A stretch of 32,854 bases of DNA from Candidatus Gastranaerophilales bacterium (GTDB taxonomy: Bacteria; Cyanobacteriota; Vampirovibrionia; Gastranaerophilales; Gastranaerophilaceae). The notes beneath the pieces are model-generated. The model did no database searches, was not told the origin of the DNA, and worked only from the letters and a program-made list of their open reading frames with translations. The stretch spans positions 1 to 32,854 of the forward strand of contig CALUPM010000016.1 of the NCBI GenBank assembly GCA_944322665.1, given 5' to 3'. Positions 1 to 8,305 of this stretch are shown here, piece by piece. The position numbers and the translations under genes were made by a program. Numbering within the stretch: the first letter of the stretch is position 1; each line of letters opens with the position of its first letter.

Positions 1-340
1 GCTTAACATATTCATTAACACTCACTCCGCCTGTCAGGGCTGTATTTCCGCTGTCCTTGATTGCGCTTGCGGCTCCGGTCAGGAATCCGTCTGAACCATG
101 ACCGGGTCTTGAGCGATAATAGGCACGGACTTTTGTGCCGTCCGAGCGGGTGTAGCTTCTTACATAAACTTCATCTGAACCCGCCAGATCAGCTTCTCTT
201 GGAATTCCAAGATTGTTTAGCTGGAAATCTATAGCCGGTTCATTCTGTCGGAATTCGTCAGGGGTCATTCCTCCTATTTCTTCCGCATAATAGATTTTGT
301 CCGAGTTTAATACTTTGTTAAAAAAATCCTTAATTTTCAT
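1..340 (-). CDS. Unrecognised protein, N-terminal part only
   Basis: The gene reads leftwards from an ATG at 338-340 and is still open at the window edge, so only about 113 N-terminal residues are visible. It starts MKIKDFFNKVLNS. The purine-rich AAGGAAG just upstream is a good Shine-Dalgarno site. The middle holds YVRSYTRSDGTKVRAYYRS, a motif of the type 'V..YtR.DGT.V..yyRS' that recurs in short bacterial proteins of unknown function. No signal peptide or membrane segment is visible in this part. Function unknown; the frame and the ribosome binding site make it a convincing gene. Confidence 0.7.
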   Translation of the reverse strand, partial: MKIKDFFNKVLNSDKIYYAEEIGGMTPDEFRQNEPAIDFQLNNLGIPREADLAGSDEVYVRSYTRSDGTKVRAYYRSRPGHGSDGFLTGAASAIKDSGNTALTGGVSVNEYVK

Positions 341-418
341 ATCACTTCTTCCTTTCTTGTTTGATTTTTTAACATTCTATAACTTTATTATTTTGAACTA
401 TTTTTAATATTTCCACAA

Positions 419-464
419 GTCCGTATTTTTACTTAAGTAATTTTACGTACGTATTTTTACGGAC
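419..464. repeat. Nested palindromes in the intergenic region before the phosphatase gene
   Basis: GTCCGTA at 419-425 is matched by its reverse complement TACGGAC at 458-464. Inside lie ACTTAAGT (431-438) and TACGTACGTA (444-453), both perfect palindromes. The words CGTATTTTTAC also repeat directly. The block could be an operator or a structured RNA end. There is no T-run in the right place for a clear terminator. Confidence 0.5.
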
Positions 465-535
465 ATCAAATTTCCAAAAACCATGACAGCTTCGGTTTTT
501 AGTGATTTATATTTTTGTTGAAATTCTTGTCTTTT

Positions 536-541
536 TATAAT
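536..541 (+). promoter_or_regulatory. -10 box of the phosphatase gene, near-leaderless
   Basis: A perfect TATAAT ends 11 nt before the ATG at 553. Transcription would start about 4-5 nt before the start codon, and no Shine-Dalgarno site lies between them. The -35 region is poor (TTTTTG at 512-517 or TTGTTG at 515-520). Confidence 0.5.
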
Positions 542-552
542 AATTTTTAGTT

Positions 553-1182
553 ATGGCAAGACTAATCGGCATATCGGATATTCACGGAGAACTGGAAAAA
601 CTTTGCAGGGTCTTAGAAAAAGTTAATCCTCAAAAAGAAGATACCATTGTTTTTATGGGGGATTACATAGACAGGGGCGCAAAGTCCAAAGAAGTTGTTC
701 AAAAAATTATTGATATGAAAGAGGTCTGCAATTGTGTTTATCTGATAGGGTCTCATGAATATGCGCTTCTGCACGCTGACACGGATGACTATTATCACTA
801 TCTTTTCTGGAATTACGGCGGAGTGCAGACTGTTGAAAGTTACGGAAGTTTTGATAATATTTTAAAAACCCACGGCGAATTTTTCAGAAGCCTTAAATTC
901 TATTACATAAACGGCAGATATTTATTTGTTCATGCCGGCCTTCGAGACGGGATTCCGATTGAGAGCCAGAATGAAGTTGATATGGTATATATAAGAAGGG
1001 AATTCTACGAAAAACCGCACCATTTTCCTTACAAAATAATCTTCGGGCACACGGAATTTGACAAACCGCTTGTGCAGAATGACAAAATTTGCATTGACAC
1101 AGGCTGCGGCAAGTACAAAAATTCTCCGCTCACTGCCATAGTCCTGGAAAACGGAACTGAAACGTTTGTCAACTCGTTTTAA
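553..1182 (+). CDS. PPP-family metallophosphoesterase (PrpE / lambda phosphatase-like)
   Basis: A 209-residue calcineurin-type phosphoesterase of the PPP group, which includes Ser/Thr phosphatases and diadenosine tetraphosphatases. The blocks appear in order: SDIHG (D9, H11), GDYIDRG (D37, D40, R41), a GNHE-like block at 66-69, HAGLRDG near 126 and FGHTEF near 165. The length fits the small bacterial enzymes of this family. The odd point is the third block, which reads GSHE: the asparagine that normally ligands the second metal is serine 67, while the proton-donor histidine 68 is kept. It may have altered metal preference or activity. It appears to be a single-gene unit, followed directly by a palindromic element that begins at its stop codon. 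Substrate cannot be told from sequence. Confidence 0.85.
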   Translation: MARLIGISDIHGELEKLCRVLEKVNPQKEDTIVFMGDYIDRGAKSKEVVQKIIDMKEVCNCVYLIGSHEYALLHADTDDYYHYLFWNYGGVQTVESYGSFDNILKTHGEFFRSLKFYYINGRYLFVHAGLRDGIPIESQNEVDMVYIRREFYEKPHHFPYKIIFGHTEFDKPLVQNDKICIDTGCGKYKNSPLTAIVLENGTETFVNSF

Positions 1183-1342
1183 AAGGGATGTATATAGCAA
1201 ATTCCACCAAAAATTTTCAAAACAGCGTCATACTGAGCGTTAGCGAAGTATCTCAATAAAAAAGATTCTTCGGACTAAAATCCTCAGAATGACGGGCTTT
1301 TATTGTATCTGCGGAATTTGCTATATAAGTCCCGTTTAAAAT
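1177..1342. repeat. MITE-like nested inverted-repeat element, copy 1
   Basis: The outer arms TATATAGCAAATTCC (1191-1205) and GGAATTTGCTATATA (1313-1327) are perfect complements, and the match continues outward with few mismatches to about 1177 and 1342. An inner pair, CGTCATACTGAG (1226-1237) and CTCAGAATGACG (1283-1294), carries the widespread 'GTCATTCTGAG' word. The core holds GATTCTTCGG. The left arm overlaps the phosphatase stop codon. Copies or fragments occur at 9336, 14279 and 25225. Confidence 0.75.
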
Positions 1343-1352
1343 CCGGAGATTT

Positions 1353-2357
1353 TTATGTTACAGCATTATCTCTGATTTGTTGTTTAATATCTGCGAACCA
1401 ATCCGGATTTTCCTGAACTTTTTTAAGATCGTCTTTAAGTTTTCGGAAATAACATTTGCCGGTAACATCACATTCAGCGATATCTCCCGCAATAAAAGCT
1501 TCCTGCTCGGTTAGATTGTTTAAATATCTGCCCATATTTATAGTTCCGTCAGGATTATAATAATCGCATGCTGTCAGGGTTTTGAAATACTCCTGAACAA
1601 GTTCGCTTCCTTTTGAATTCGCTTTTACAGGCCCCCATAATCTGATTACGTTTTTTCTGAGTGTATTTAACTGATCTTTGTATTCCTTCAGATTTGTTTC
1701 TAAAAATTTTTCGTATTTTTCAGGGTTGTTTTCATATAAAGCTTTCAGATTTAAAATTTCCTGAATTTGCTGCGGGTTGTCGCCGCACCTTAGAATTTCA
1801 TCAAAAGGAAGAGCAATTAAAGAATCAAAAATTAGCTTTTCTTTTTGCGCTGTAATGTTTGTATAGAGTTCAACAGCCTTTTCGCCTAAAGTTTCGTGGC
1901 TCAAAATTTTTAAATTCTGCATGCAGTGCTGAAATTCATGTCTTAATGCCCAGAGAATTTGAGTTTTGTTTAAGTTTTTGTTTGCTTCGGGATTTGTATT
2001 AATACTTATACGATGTTCATTACTGATATAACGCATCAAAGATTCAGTGTAATAATCCGCACTTAAGCCGGGACGAATTTCATCTGACAGCCCTAATTTT
2101 TTGCATAATAAGTTATAAGCTGAAATATAAAAATCTTCATCTTCCAGTGCAAACAGGCTATCAATCTCAGGTTTTGTTATTCCCGTACGCATACGGGTAC
2201 CGATTATATATGTTTTGAAAAAATTTACATCTACAGGCGTCAACTTTTCAAAAACAGATTTGGAATTTTGCACGACTTTTTGCGCGGTTTTGTTAATTGA
2301 GCCTGCATTATTTGTAACTATTCCGTAAAATTTTGCAACAGCTGGGTTAATCCACAT
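1353..2357 (-). CDS. Unknown protein with HExxH motif, possible metalloprotease
   Basis: A 334-residue protein with a good ribosome binding site (AAAGG, 6 nt before the ATG at 2355-2357). The recognisable feature is WALRHEFQHCMQNL with H140, E141 and H144, the zinc-binding HExxH of many metallopeptidases. Possible third ligands lie nearby in SHETLGEK (about 154-161) or much later. No signal peptide is visible; the N-terminus MWINPAVAKFYG is mildly hydrophobic. The rest is charged and helical in character. The downstream end abuts the right arm of the palindromic element. HExxH occurs by chance, so protease activity is only a suggestion, although its placement after a helical WALR segment is typical of real sites. 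Confidence 0.6.
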   Translation of the reverse strand: MWINPAVAKFYGIVTNNAGSINKTAQKVVQNSKSVFEKLTPVDVNFFKTYIIGTRMRTGITKPEIDSLFALEDEDFYISAYNLLCKKLGLSDEIRPGLSADYYTESLMRYISNEHRISINTNPEANKNLNKTQILWALRHEFQHCMQNLKILSHETLGEKAVELYTNITAQKEKLIFDSLIALPFDEILRCGDNPQQIQEILNLKALYENNPEKYEKFLETNLKEYKDQLNTLRKNVIRLWGPVKANSKGSELVQEYFKTLTACDYYNPDGTINMGRYLNNLTEQEAFIAGDIAECDVTGKCYFRKLKDDLKKVQENPDWFADIKQQIRDNAVT

Positions 2358-2436
2358 AAAAATCCTTTCTGTTTATTTTTAAATTCAAACACAGAAAAAA
2401 TTGCGCTGTAAATTGCAAATTTTTAAGATATTTTAA

Positions 2437-3336
2437 CTAAAATTGAATAAACTTATATCCTCTTTTCGGAGAAGAAGTTTGAATTTGGACAGCCGGCTGT
2501 GTGTTATTTTTAGCAGGCTGTTCATATTTTATTTTTACATTAGATGACGGTAACGTCTGAAGACCTTGTTTGCCGGAACTTACGGTTCCGCGCGGAACAT
2601 TAAAGGCATCCTCAAAAGCGGTTTCAAATTTTTGTCTGCTTCCGTCGACTTTATAAAAAGTTCCGCCGGTGGCGGTCGGAAGACACCTCAGCGCATTGTC
2701 CGAACCTAACTGAACGACATCAATCTGCAAATCGCTGTGGCTTTTAATAATTGATTTTATGTAAGCGCAGGGGTCACCTCCGCATGATTCGCCGCCGTCT
2801 GTGACGAGAATTATTTTCTTCAGCTGCACCGGAGCTTTTTGATTGTCTTTTGTTAAAATAGTTACACCTTTAAGGTCTTTGTTTACTGTTTCACGGAGTG
2901 CAAATTCAATAGGAGTTGCGCCGCCGATTCTGGCATCTTCAAGTGCTTTAATAAGTTTTGATTCATTGTTTTTCTTAAAGTAAACCGCAAGGCGGGAGGC
3001 TTTGCAGGCGTCGACATAGGTAAATGATGTCAGCGAAGCTCCTTCTCCGAAAACTCTTAGAGCAACTGCAGAAGTATCGGGGATTTTAGGAAGAATATAG
3101 ACAAGAGTATCTTTTGCAATCTCAATCCATTTGTCCATACTTCCGGAATAATCGACGAGAAGTTCAATTGCTTCACCTTGAATATTTGCGTTTTTGGGAC
3201 TCTGGACAATTTCCACCTGTTTGTAAGTCGCCGGTGTATAAACATTGTACTGCCGTGCCTGTACAATAGAAAAAATTCCGCTTGTTAAAAATATGGCAGA
3301 TAAAGCGCATATATTTTTTAATACTTTCGCCTTCAT
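2437..3336 (-). CDS. Secreted von Willebrand A domain protein (copy 1)
   Basis: A 299-residue protein with a signal peptide (basic MKAKVLKN, hydrophobic core, cleavage after about IVQA at 27) and one VWA domain. The metal-ion-dependent adhesion site is intact: D62-Y-S64-G-S66 in VDYSGSM, a threonine in the GGATPIEF block, and the aspartate of VTDGGESCGGDPC. The cysteine pair in the last block fits an oxidising periplasm. It is a close paralog of the next gene upstream (3383-4273), with matching motifs along the whole length, so the pair is a tandem duplication. It has its own promoter immediately before the ATG (3343-3371). VWA domains bind protein ligands through a metal ion; the partner may be encoded by the divergent envelope operon. 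This is inference from position only. Confidence 0.85.
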   Translation of the reverse strand: MKAKVLKNICALSAIFLTSGIFSIVQARQYNVYTPATYKQVEIVQSPKNANIQGEAIELLVDYSGSMDKWIEIAKDTLVYILPKIPDTSAVALRVFGEGASLTSFTYVDACKASRLAVYFKKNNESKLIKALEDARIGGATPIEFALRETVNKDLKGVTILTKDNQKAPVQLKKIILVTDGGESCGGDPCAYIKSIIKSHSDLQIDVVQLGSDNALRCLPTATGGTFYKVDGSRQKFETAFEDAFNVPRGTVSSGKQGLQTLPSSNVKIKYEQPAKNNTQPAVQIQTSSPKRGYKFIQF

Positions 3337-3342
3337 AGTTTA

Positions 3343-3371
3343 ATTATAGTAAAATTAAACAGTCATTGCAA
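3343..3371 (-). promoter_or_regulatory. Sigma70-type promoter, leaderless, for VWA copy 1
   Basis: On the minus strand TTGCAA (3366-3371), a 17-nt spacer and a perfect TATAAT (3343-3348) stand only 6 nt before the ATG. The expected transcription start therefore falls at or next to the start codon, and there is no room for a Shine-Dalgarno site. Confidence 0.7.
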
Positions 3372-3382
3372 GAAAGCCGTCA

Positions 3383-4273
3383 TCAATTATCCCCATAATT
3401 TACGAATTTATAGTTAGACGCAAGCGGCTGGTTATTTAAACATTTTTTTGTTCTTCTTGGTTTAACTATTTTTTCGTTGTATGTTCTGACTCTCAGGTTG
3501 GATTCTTTTGAAGAAACTTTCTCTTCATTTCTTGACTCTGACACTGTTCCGACAGGAACATTAAAGGCTGCTTCAAAAGCGTTTTCAAACTTCTGTCTGC
3601 TTCCGTCGATTTTATGGAAAGTTCCGCCTGTGGCATCAGCAAGGCAGGCTAGTTTGTCGCTGTTGCCAAGCTGGATAACATCAATTTTTATATCTTTTCT
3701 CTTTTGCATAACTTCTCTTATATAAGCGCACGGGTCGCCCCCGCAGGTTTCGCCGCCGTCAGTAACGAGAATTATTTTCTTCTTTTTTCTTGTGGTATTC
3801 TTATCAAAAGCCCTGACATTTTTCAAATCTTCTTCTACTGTTTTCTGCAAACCGTACACAAGCGGCGTCAAGCCGCCAAGATTTGCCCCGGACAAACCTT
3901 CCGAAATTTGCGATTGATTTCCTTTCCTGAGCGAAGTTACAAGTCTTGAAGAAGTGCAGGCAGCGGCTCTGTCAGAACCTGCTTCCGCCCTCTCGCCGAA
4001 AACCCTTAGAGCAACCGCCGACTTATACGGAATACGCGGCAGAATGTATTCTAAAGTTTCCTTTGCCTCTGTTATCCACCTGCCCATACTTCCTGAAAAA
4101 TCCACAAGAAGCATTACAGCTTCCCCGTTTATTGATATATGAGAAGGCCCTCTGAGTTTTGCCATCTGTTTGTAACCGTTTGCGGAATACACTTTGAATT
4201 CCCCTGCCTGTACAGGCATAGCGCAAGCTGCAATCACGCTTAATCCGATTAAGAACGATAAAATTTTCTTCAT
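3383..4273 (-). CDS. Secreted von Willebrand A domain protein (copy 2)
   Basis: Paralog of the neighbouring VWA protein, 296 residues from the ATG at 4271-4273. A GTG two codons upstream is possible, but AAGG is spaced 5 nt from the ATG. Signal peptide MKKILSFLIGLSVIAACAM, cleavage near VQA (about 23). The VWA metal site is complete: VDFSGSM (D58, S60, S62), GGLTPL with the threonine, and VTDGGETCGGDPC. The end has a basic stretch (KPRRTKK). It lies head to tail with copy 1, 46 bp apart, and divergent from the envelope operon at 4410. Likely a periplasmic or surface binding protein. No transmembrane helix follows the domain, so it is probably soluble or attached to a partner. Confidence 0.85.
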   Translation of the reverse strand: MKKILSFLIGLSVIAACAMPVQAGEFKVYSANGYKQMAKLRGPSHISINGEAVMLLVDFSGSMGRWITEAKETLEYILPRIPYKSAVALRVFGERAEAGSDRAAACTSSRLVTSLRKGNQSQISEGLSGANLGGLTPLVYGLQKTVEEDLKNVRAFDKNTTRKKKKIILVTDGGETCGGDPCAYIREVMQKRKDIKIDVIQLGNSDKLACLADATGGTFHKIDGSRQKFENAFEAAFNVPVGTVSESRNEEKVSSKESNLRVRTYNEKIVKPRRTKKCLNNQPLASNYKFVNYGDN

Positions 4274-4311
4274 TTTCACCTTTTAATAATTTTTCCCTGT
4301 TATTTATATAA

Positions 4312-4321
4312 AGTCCGGACT
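4312..4321. promoter_or_regulatory. AGTCCGGACT palindrome between divergent promoters
   Basis: A perfect 10-bp palindrome sits in the 130-bp gap between the two divergent transcription units. On the minus strand it lies between a weak -35 (TTTTTG) and a -10 (TATAAA), a common place for a repressor site. The core GTCCGGAC recurs in the spacer at 15083-15090 before the radical SAM gene. Function is inferred. Confidence 0.35.
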
Positions 4322-4364
4322 GAACAAAAAATTTACAAAATCGTTAAGTATATATAAAGTTTTG

Positions 4365-4393
4365 TTGCAAAAGGAGTGTCATACAACTATAAT
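4365..4393 (+). promoter_or_regulatory. Sigma70-type promoter of the envelope operon
   Basis: TTGCAA (4365-4370), a 17-nt spacer and TATAAT (4388-4393). The transcript should begin near 4400, where AAGGA (4400-4404) forms a ribosome binding site 5 nt before the ATG at 4410. This rules out an in-frame TTG start at 4362, which lies upstream of the promoter. Confidence 0.75.
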
Positions 4394-4409
4394 ATTTTTA
4401 AGGATGAAA

Positions 4410-5666
4410 ATGAAAAAGTTTTGTATTCTTTTAATAACTTTATTACTTACGGCGGTTTCCGCTTATGCTGCGGACGTATCCAGATTGTACAGAATAAAAA
4501 ACGCTGATAAAGAAAGCGTAAACAAAGTTCTTGCACCTTACCTTAAAAAACTTTTTCCAGATATGATACGCCAACGAAACGGATATATTCTGGAGAACAA
4601 AGATAAGGGATATTATTACGTTATTATTGTCACGGAAAAAGATAACAACTGCTATTTTTATTACATGTCAAACAACGAGGACGAAGATTTACGGAAAGAT
4701 ATACTAAAAACCTTAAAGAACAATGACCTTAAGAACCGCAGAGTTATTGACTCGAGCCTGAAGAGCTATTTTTACGGGGAAGCCTACACAAACCTTGCCC
4801 ACAGCAGCGCAAGAGTAAACCTCAGATCAAAAGAAAATCTTAACAGCTCTGCAGCTTCAAGCCAGAATCCCGTAAACGCAAAAGAAATAAACTACGATTT
4901 CAGCGACGAAGCGCAGGAAAGATTTAATTCTACGCACAATCCTGATATTATAAACCTTGAACTTCCGGACAATAACGAACAAAAAGCAGAAATCAACCCG
5001 AAACGCAATATTATAAGACTTCCGCAAATCGGAGATTCAGGAACAACAAGTGCTTACAATCCGTACGCAGGGCAGTCATATCAGACACAACACGTTCAAA
5101 AACCGACAAATGTTTTAAGCGGAAGCGTAGTTTATATTCCTGACGGAACATCTTTTACAGCGGCACTTTTGTCAGATATTAGCTCGGAAAGTATTGTTAA
5201 TAATGACAGAATAAGCGCAGAACTTGATCAGGACTGGACATATAACGGACAGCTTATTGCGCCTGCCGGAAGCATCTTAAACGGACGCGCTGTTGACACC
5301 AAATCTGCATCTTTTGCTATGGGAAACGGGCAGATAGGACTTCTTTTCGATGAGGTTATGACACCTGACGGAAATATTATCCCGCTCAAAACCAACAAAG
5401 TTTATATAGTAGGCAACAACTCCCGCGCGCTTAATATAACCAAAAGGGTTGCCGGAGGAGCGGCGGCAGGACTTTTGCTGTCTGCTGTTTCAATGCTTCT
5501 CGGGGCTGACCCGACGCACGCGCTTGTTTACGGAATGTCAATAGGTGCAGGCGGCGGCGCAATTTCCGCAATCTCAACAAGAGGGGAAGAAATTCAGCTT
5601 ATTGAAGGGTCACAACTTCAGATTATGCTCACCGAACCGCTTTCAATCCAGACTTACAGGCAATAA
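4410..5666 (+). CDS. Exported protein with C-terminal beta-domain and glycine zipper
   Basis: First gene of the envelope operon, 418 residues from the ATG at 4410; the start is fixed by the promoter and AAGGA. Signal peptide MKKFCILLITLLLTAVSAYA. After a small N-terminal domain and a low-complexity linker, residues about 245-340 contain IPDGTSFTAALLSDISSE, LIAPAGSILNGRAV and TPDGNIIPLKT. This is the pattern of a beta-rich domain found in TrbI/VirB10-like and other envelope proteins. A stretch rich in small residues follows (AAGLLLSAVSMLLG, then SIGAGGGAIS), resembling a glycine zipper that could insert in the outer membrane. The 14-nt gap to the next gene implies co-transcription. The link to VirB10-type proteins is a weak resemblance; function unknown. 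Confidence 0.65.
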   Translation: MKKFCILLITLLLTAVSAYAADVSRLYRIKNADKESVNKVLAPYLKKLFPDMIRQRNGYILENKDKGYYYVIIVTEKDNNCYFYYMSNNEDEDLRKDILKTLKNNDLKNRRVIDSSLKSYFYGEAYTNLAHSSARVNLRSKENLNSSAASSQNPVNAKEINYDFSDEAQERFNSTHNPDIINLELPDNNEQKAEINPKRNIIRLPQIGDSGTTSAYNPYAGQSYQTQHVQKPTNVLSGSVVYIPDGTSFTAALLSDISSESIVNNDRISAELDQDWTYNGQLIAPAGSILNGRAVDTKSASFAMGNGQIGLLFDEVMTPDGNIIPLKTNKVYIVGNNSRALNITKRVAGGAAAGLLLSAVSMLLGADPTHALVYGMSIGAGGGAISAISTRGEEIQLIEGSQLQIMLTEPLSIQTYRQ

Positions 5667-5680
5667 CAAAAAGGAATTTT

Positions 5681-7288
5681 ATGTCAGTAACCATTACGTC
5701 TAAAAATAATGAAAAAACATTCAGGGAAAAAGATTTTATAATCATCGGCTCAAATTCCGACTGTGATTTTAAGATTGACGCCGGATTTGATTTTATTTTG
5801 ACCGTCCAATATAACGAAGCCGAAAAAAAATGCACGGTCATTAACAACTTTGAAAACCCGAAAATTCTTTTTAAAGGCGAACCTTTCAGAGGCAGGCTTG
5901 TCCTTACAAAATTCTGCAAACTTAAAATTGCGGACTCGGGCGAATTTATCGGGATAAAAATTACGGAAACTGCGGAAGAACCGGCATCAAAAACCGCTCA
6001 GAAAGAATTGACACGGGAAGAATTTAAAGAACTTTACGGGAACGACGTAAACACTGAAATTAAACTCAAACTGGACAAAATCAAATCAGACATCGAAAAA
6101 GAAAGAATTGCTGTTGCAAAACAAACCTCTTTTGCGATTACGGATATAAAAAAGAGGCTTTCGCTGAATTTTAAAGCGGCTATTGTTTTAAATATTGCGC
6201 TTGTCATAAGCACGATTGTTATGACCTTCGGGATTACAAATTATTTGATGGGGCTTCCGATATCTGACACGGTTGCATTTATGACAATGCCCTTAAACAT
6301 CAAAATGCTTGCACTTTTTTCGGTTTTAACTTATGCGGTTTCGCTTTCTCTGAAGCAGGGAGTTTTTCTCTATCTTCAAAACAGAGATTTAAATTCTCCT
6401 GCGCACGGCGCAAAATTTGCACAAAACTTTTTTATTATTTTGCCGACGCTTTTTATGCTCGGATTTTACGGGGTGAATCTTATTTATTATATGAACCCGA
6501 ACGGAAGAATAGTCTACGGCGCGCTGGTTGCGTTGTTTTTTGTAATGCTAAATGCGGCGACAGCTTTTGCCTGCGGATATTTCAAGTACAGCGGGCATAA
6601 GCTTTCAATGGAGCTTAACAAATACGAGTACAGGGAAGATTTTGAAATAATTCTGAACAAGTACCAGAGCTGGATAGATATGTTTGTAAACAGTCTCGGG
6701 ACTGTAAAATTGAATTACTTAAAAGATAAAGTTTTCACACTGCAGTTGAAGGGACTCGGAGAAACAATTCTCGGAATTTTAACCGCACCTTTTCTTGCGT
6801 ACGGGGTTTCAAACACTCTTGCGATGTGTTTTCCGGAAGCTGCAGGATGGGTTAGAATTTCCGGATTAAGATTTTCGCCGGTGTTTTTAATCTTAGCCAC
6901 AATGCTTGTTATATTTGCATTCTTCACAATCACTAACGGATTTTTAAACATAAGAAAAGTCAACGGCTCGGACGTTATCAAACTTGACGGATTCAGAAAT
7001 TATCTTTCTCACGGGGTGGATATTTTCGGGCTTCAGAATGTTCGCTCGCTTGAAAGAGAACGGGTTAGACTTTTTGTAATAGGAATTTCCATTATATTTA
7101 TAGAATTCACCATGAACACTTCGTTTTTTATGACAGAAATCGGTGCGGATTTAAGCGGAATTTTCATAAGTTTTGTGGCAGCGGCTGTTCCGACAGCGCT
7201 TTTGATTGCGGAAACCTACATACTCAGCCGCACAAACTATGAACTTTTTGTCTGTGACTCTCTGATTTCAAAGCTGGATAGAAAATGA
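5681..7288 (+). CDS. Polytopic membrane protein with degenerate FHA-like head
   Basis: 535 residues, with AAGGA before the ATG. Residues 1-95 look like a forkhead-associated fold: FIIIGSNSDCDFKID matches the first strand and glycine turn of FHA domains, and LTKFCKLKIADSGEFIGIKI the last. The conserved S-x-x-H phosphothreonine pocket is absent, so phosphopeptide binding is doubtful. A charged helical segment (about 110-160) follows, then roughly eight hydrophobic helices between 168 and 520, in pairs split by loops. The head is expected in the cytoplasm. The stop codon overlaps the start of the next gene by 4 nt (ATGA), so translation is probably coupled. No transporter or enzyme signature is recognisable. 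It may sense or gate for the TonB-like proteins that follow; that is inference. Confidence 0.6.
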   Translation: MSVTITSKNNEKTFREKDFIIIGSNSDCDFKIDAGFDFILTVQYNEAEKKCTVINNFENPKILFKGEPFRGRLVLTKFCKLKIADSGEFIGIKITETAEEPASKTAQKELTREEFKELYGNDVNTEIKLKLDKIKSDIEKERIAVAKQTSFAITDIKKRLSLNFKAAIVLNIALVISTIVMTFGITNYLMGLPISDTVAFMTMPLNIKMLALFSVLTYAVSLSLKQGVFLYLQNRDLNSPAHGAKFAQNFFIILPTLFMLGFYGVNLIYYMNPNGRIVYGALVALFFVMLNAATAFACGYFKYSGHKLSMELNKYEYREDFEIILNKYQSWIDMFVNSLGTVKLNYLKDKVFTLQLKGLGETILGILTAPFLAYGVSNTLAMCFPEAAGWVRISGLRFSPVFLILATMLVIFAFFTITNGFLNIRKVNGSDVIKLDGFRNYLSHGVDIFGLQNVRSLERERVRLFVIGISIIFIEFTMNTSFFMTEIGADLSGIFISFVAAAVPTALLIAETYILSRTNYELFVCDSLISKLDRK

Positions 7289-8298
7289 TTAAACTATATC
7301 TGACAGTAACCGCAATATTAATGCTGATAATAACGATTGCCGCAGGGATTATAAAACCCGGCATCAATAAGCCCGTGCACTTTGCCGGAAGTGATTTTGA
7401 GATAACAAACACCAAACTTGCGCGCCATCCGGAGGCAACCCACGAGCCGCCGGCGCAGACGAAAATTGTTAATACCGGACTTTCAGACACAAAAACAGTT
7501 GAAAAAATTATAGAAACCACCGCCCCGAAAACGGGAAATAAAACTCAAATTATTGAAACAAAATCAGAAACAACAACGAACACAAAAGAAGTAAAAATTC
7601 AGCCGCAAAAAACGAAAACAATAACAAAAACTGTTACAACATCCAAACCTCAGACTGTTACAAAAACAGTTACAAAACCGGCTCAAAAAACTTCACAGCA
7701 GACAAAAAACGTCGCGCCCTCAGCGCCCGAACAGAAATCTCAGACTGTTACAACAGCCCAGCTTCCGCAATCCGTAAAAAATATTCTAACAGGCGCTCAA
7801 TTAGAAAAGCCTGAAAAAGAACAAAAGACAGAACCAGTTAAGGAATTGCCTAAAACAACAGTGCTTCCTGACATTCAGCCGACAAAGACACCTGAGCAGA
7901 TTGTTCAGGATATCGGGAAAGAAGACCGCCCCCTGACAGAACAGGAAGAAATAATCGTCTGGAACATCTGGCGAAGTAATCTCCAAAACCAGATTATGCG
8001 CGACACAAAAATTTCAGCGCCCTTAGGCACAACTTTTAAATTCTCTTTCACGGTCGATAAACGAGGCAGAATTTCAAACCTCAAAACCTGGGCTTCTCCA
8101 TCAGACTACAACACGGTTGCCGTAAATTACTTAAAGCCGCTCATATTAAGTTATCAGGGACAGTCTATTTTGAACTTTCCTTCCCGCACAAAACGTGTTA
8201 TAACTAATGTAACAGGCGGGTTTGTAATCTCAACTGAGGACAAATTCAGCACTCCCGGAGATTTTTCGGATATAGAAAAAATTAAAACTTATAAGTAG
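7285..8298 (+). CDS. TonB-like periplasm-spanning protein 1
   Basis: 337 residues. One N-terminal membrane helix (about 4-24, LTVTAILMLIITIAAGII), then a long linker rich in Thr, Lys, Pro and Gln (about 55-210) as in TonB/TolA, then a C-terminal domain of about 90 residues. That domain contains LGTTFKFSFTVDKRGRISNLKTWASPSDYNTVAVNYLKPLI, the usual TonB/TolA layout of a strand, a short turn with a conserved glycine, and a helix. Parts of the linker repeat 'TVTK', for example QTVTKTVTKP. The start overlaps the upstream stop, so it belongs to the same operon. TonB couples inner-membrane energy to outer-membrane receptors through ExbB/ExbD; neither partner is in the window. Confidence 0.7.
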   Translation: MIKLYLTVTAILMLIITIAAGIIKPGINKPVHFAGSDFEITNTKLARHPEATHEPPAQTKIVNTGLSDTKTVEKIIETTAPKTGNKTQIIETKSETTTNTKEVKIQPQKTKTITKTVTTSKPQTVTKTVTKPAQKTSQQTKNVAPSAPEQKSQTVTTAQLPQSVKNILTGAQLEKPEKEQKTEPVKELPKTTVLPDIQPTKTPEQIVQDIGKEDRPLTEQEEIIVWNIWRSNLQNQIMRDTKISAPLGTTFKFSFTVDKRGRISNLKTWASPSDYNTVAVNYLKPLILSYQGQSILNFPSRTKRVITNVTGGFVISTEDKFSTPGDFSDIEKIKTYK

Positions 8299-8305
8299 GT
8301 AAAAA

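Noticed and set aside
4362-4409. Upstream TTG start of the envelope operon's first gene
   Set aside because: It lies before the -35 box of the promoter, so the transcript could not include it; the ATG at 4410 has a good ribosome binding site and a signal peptide.
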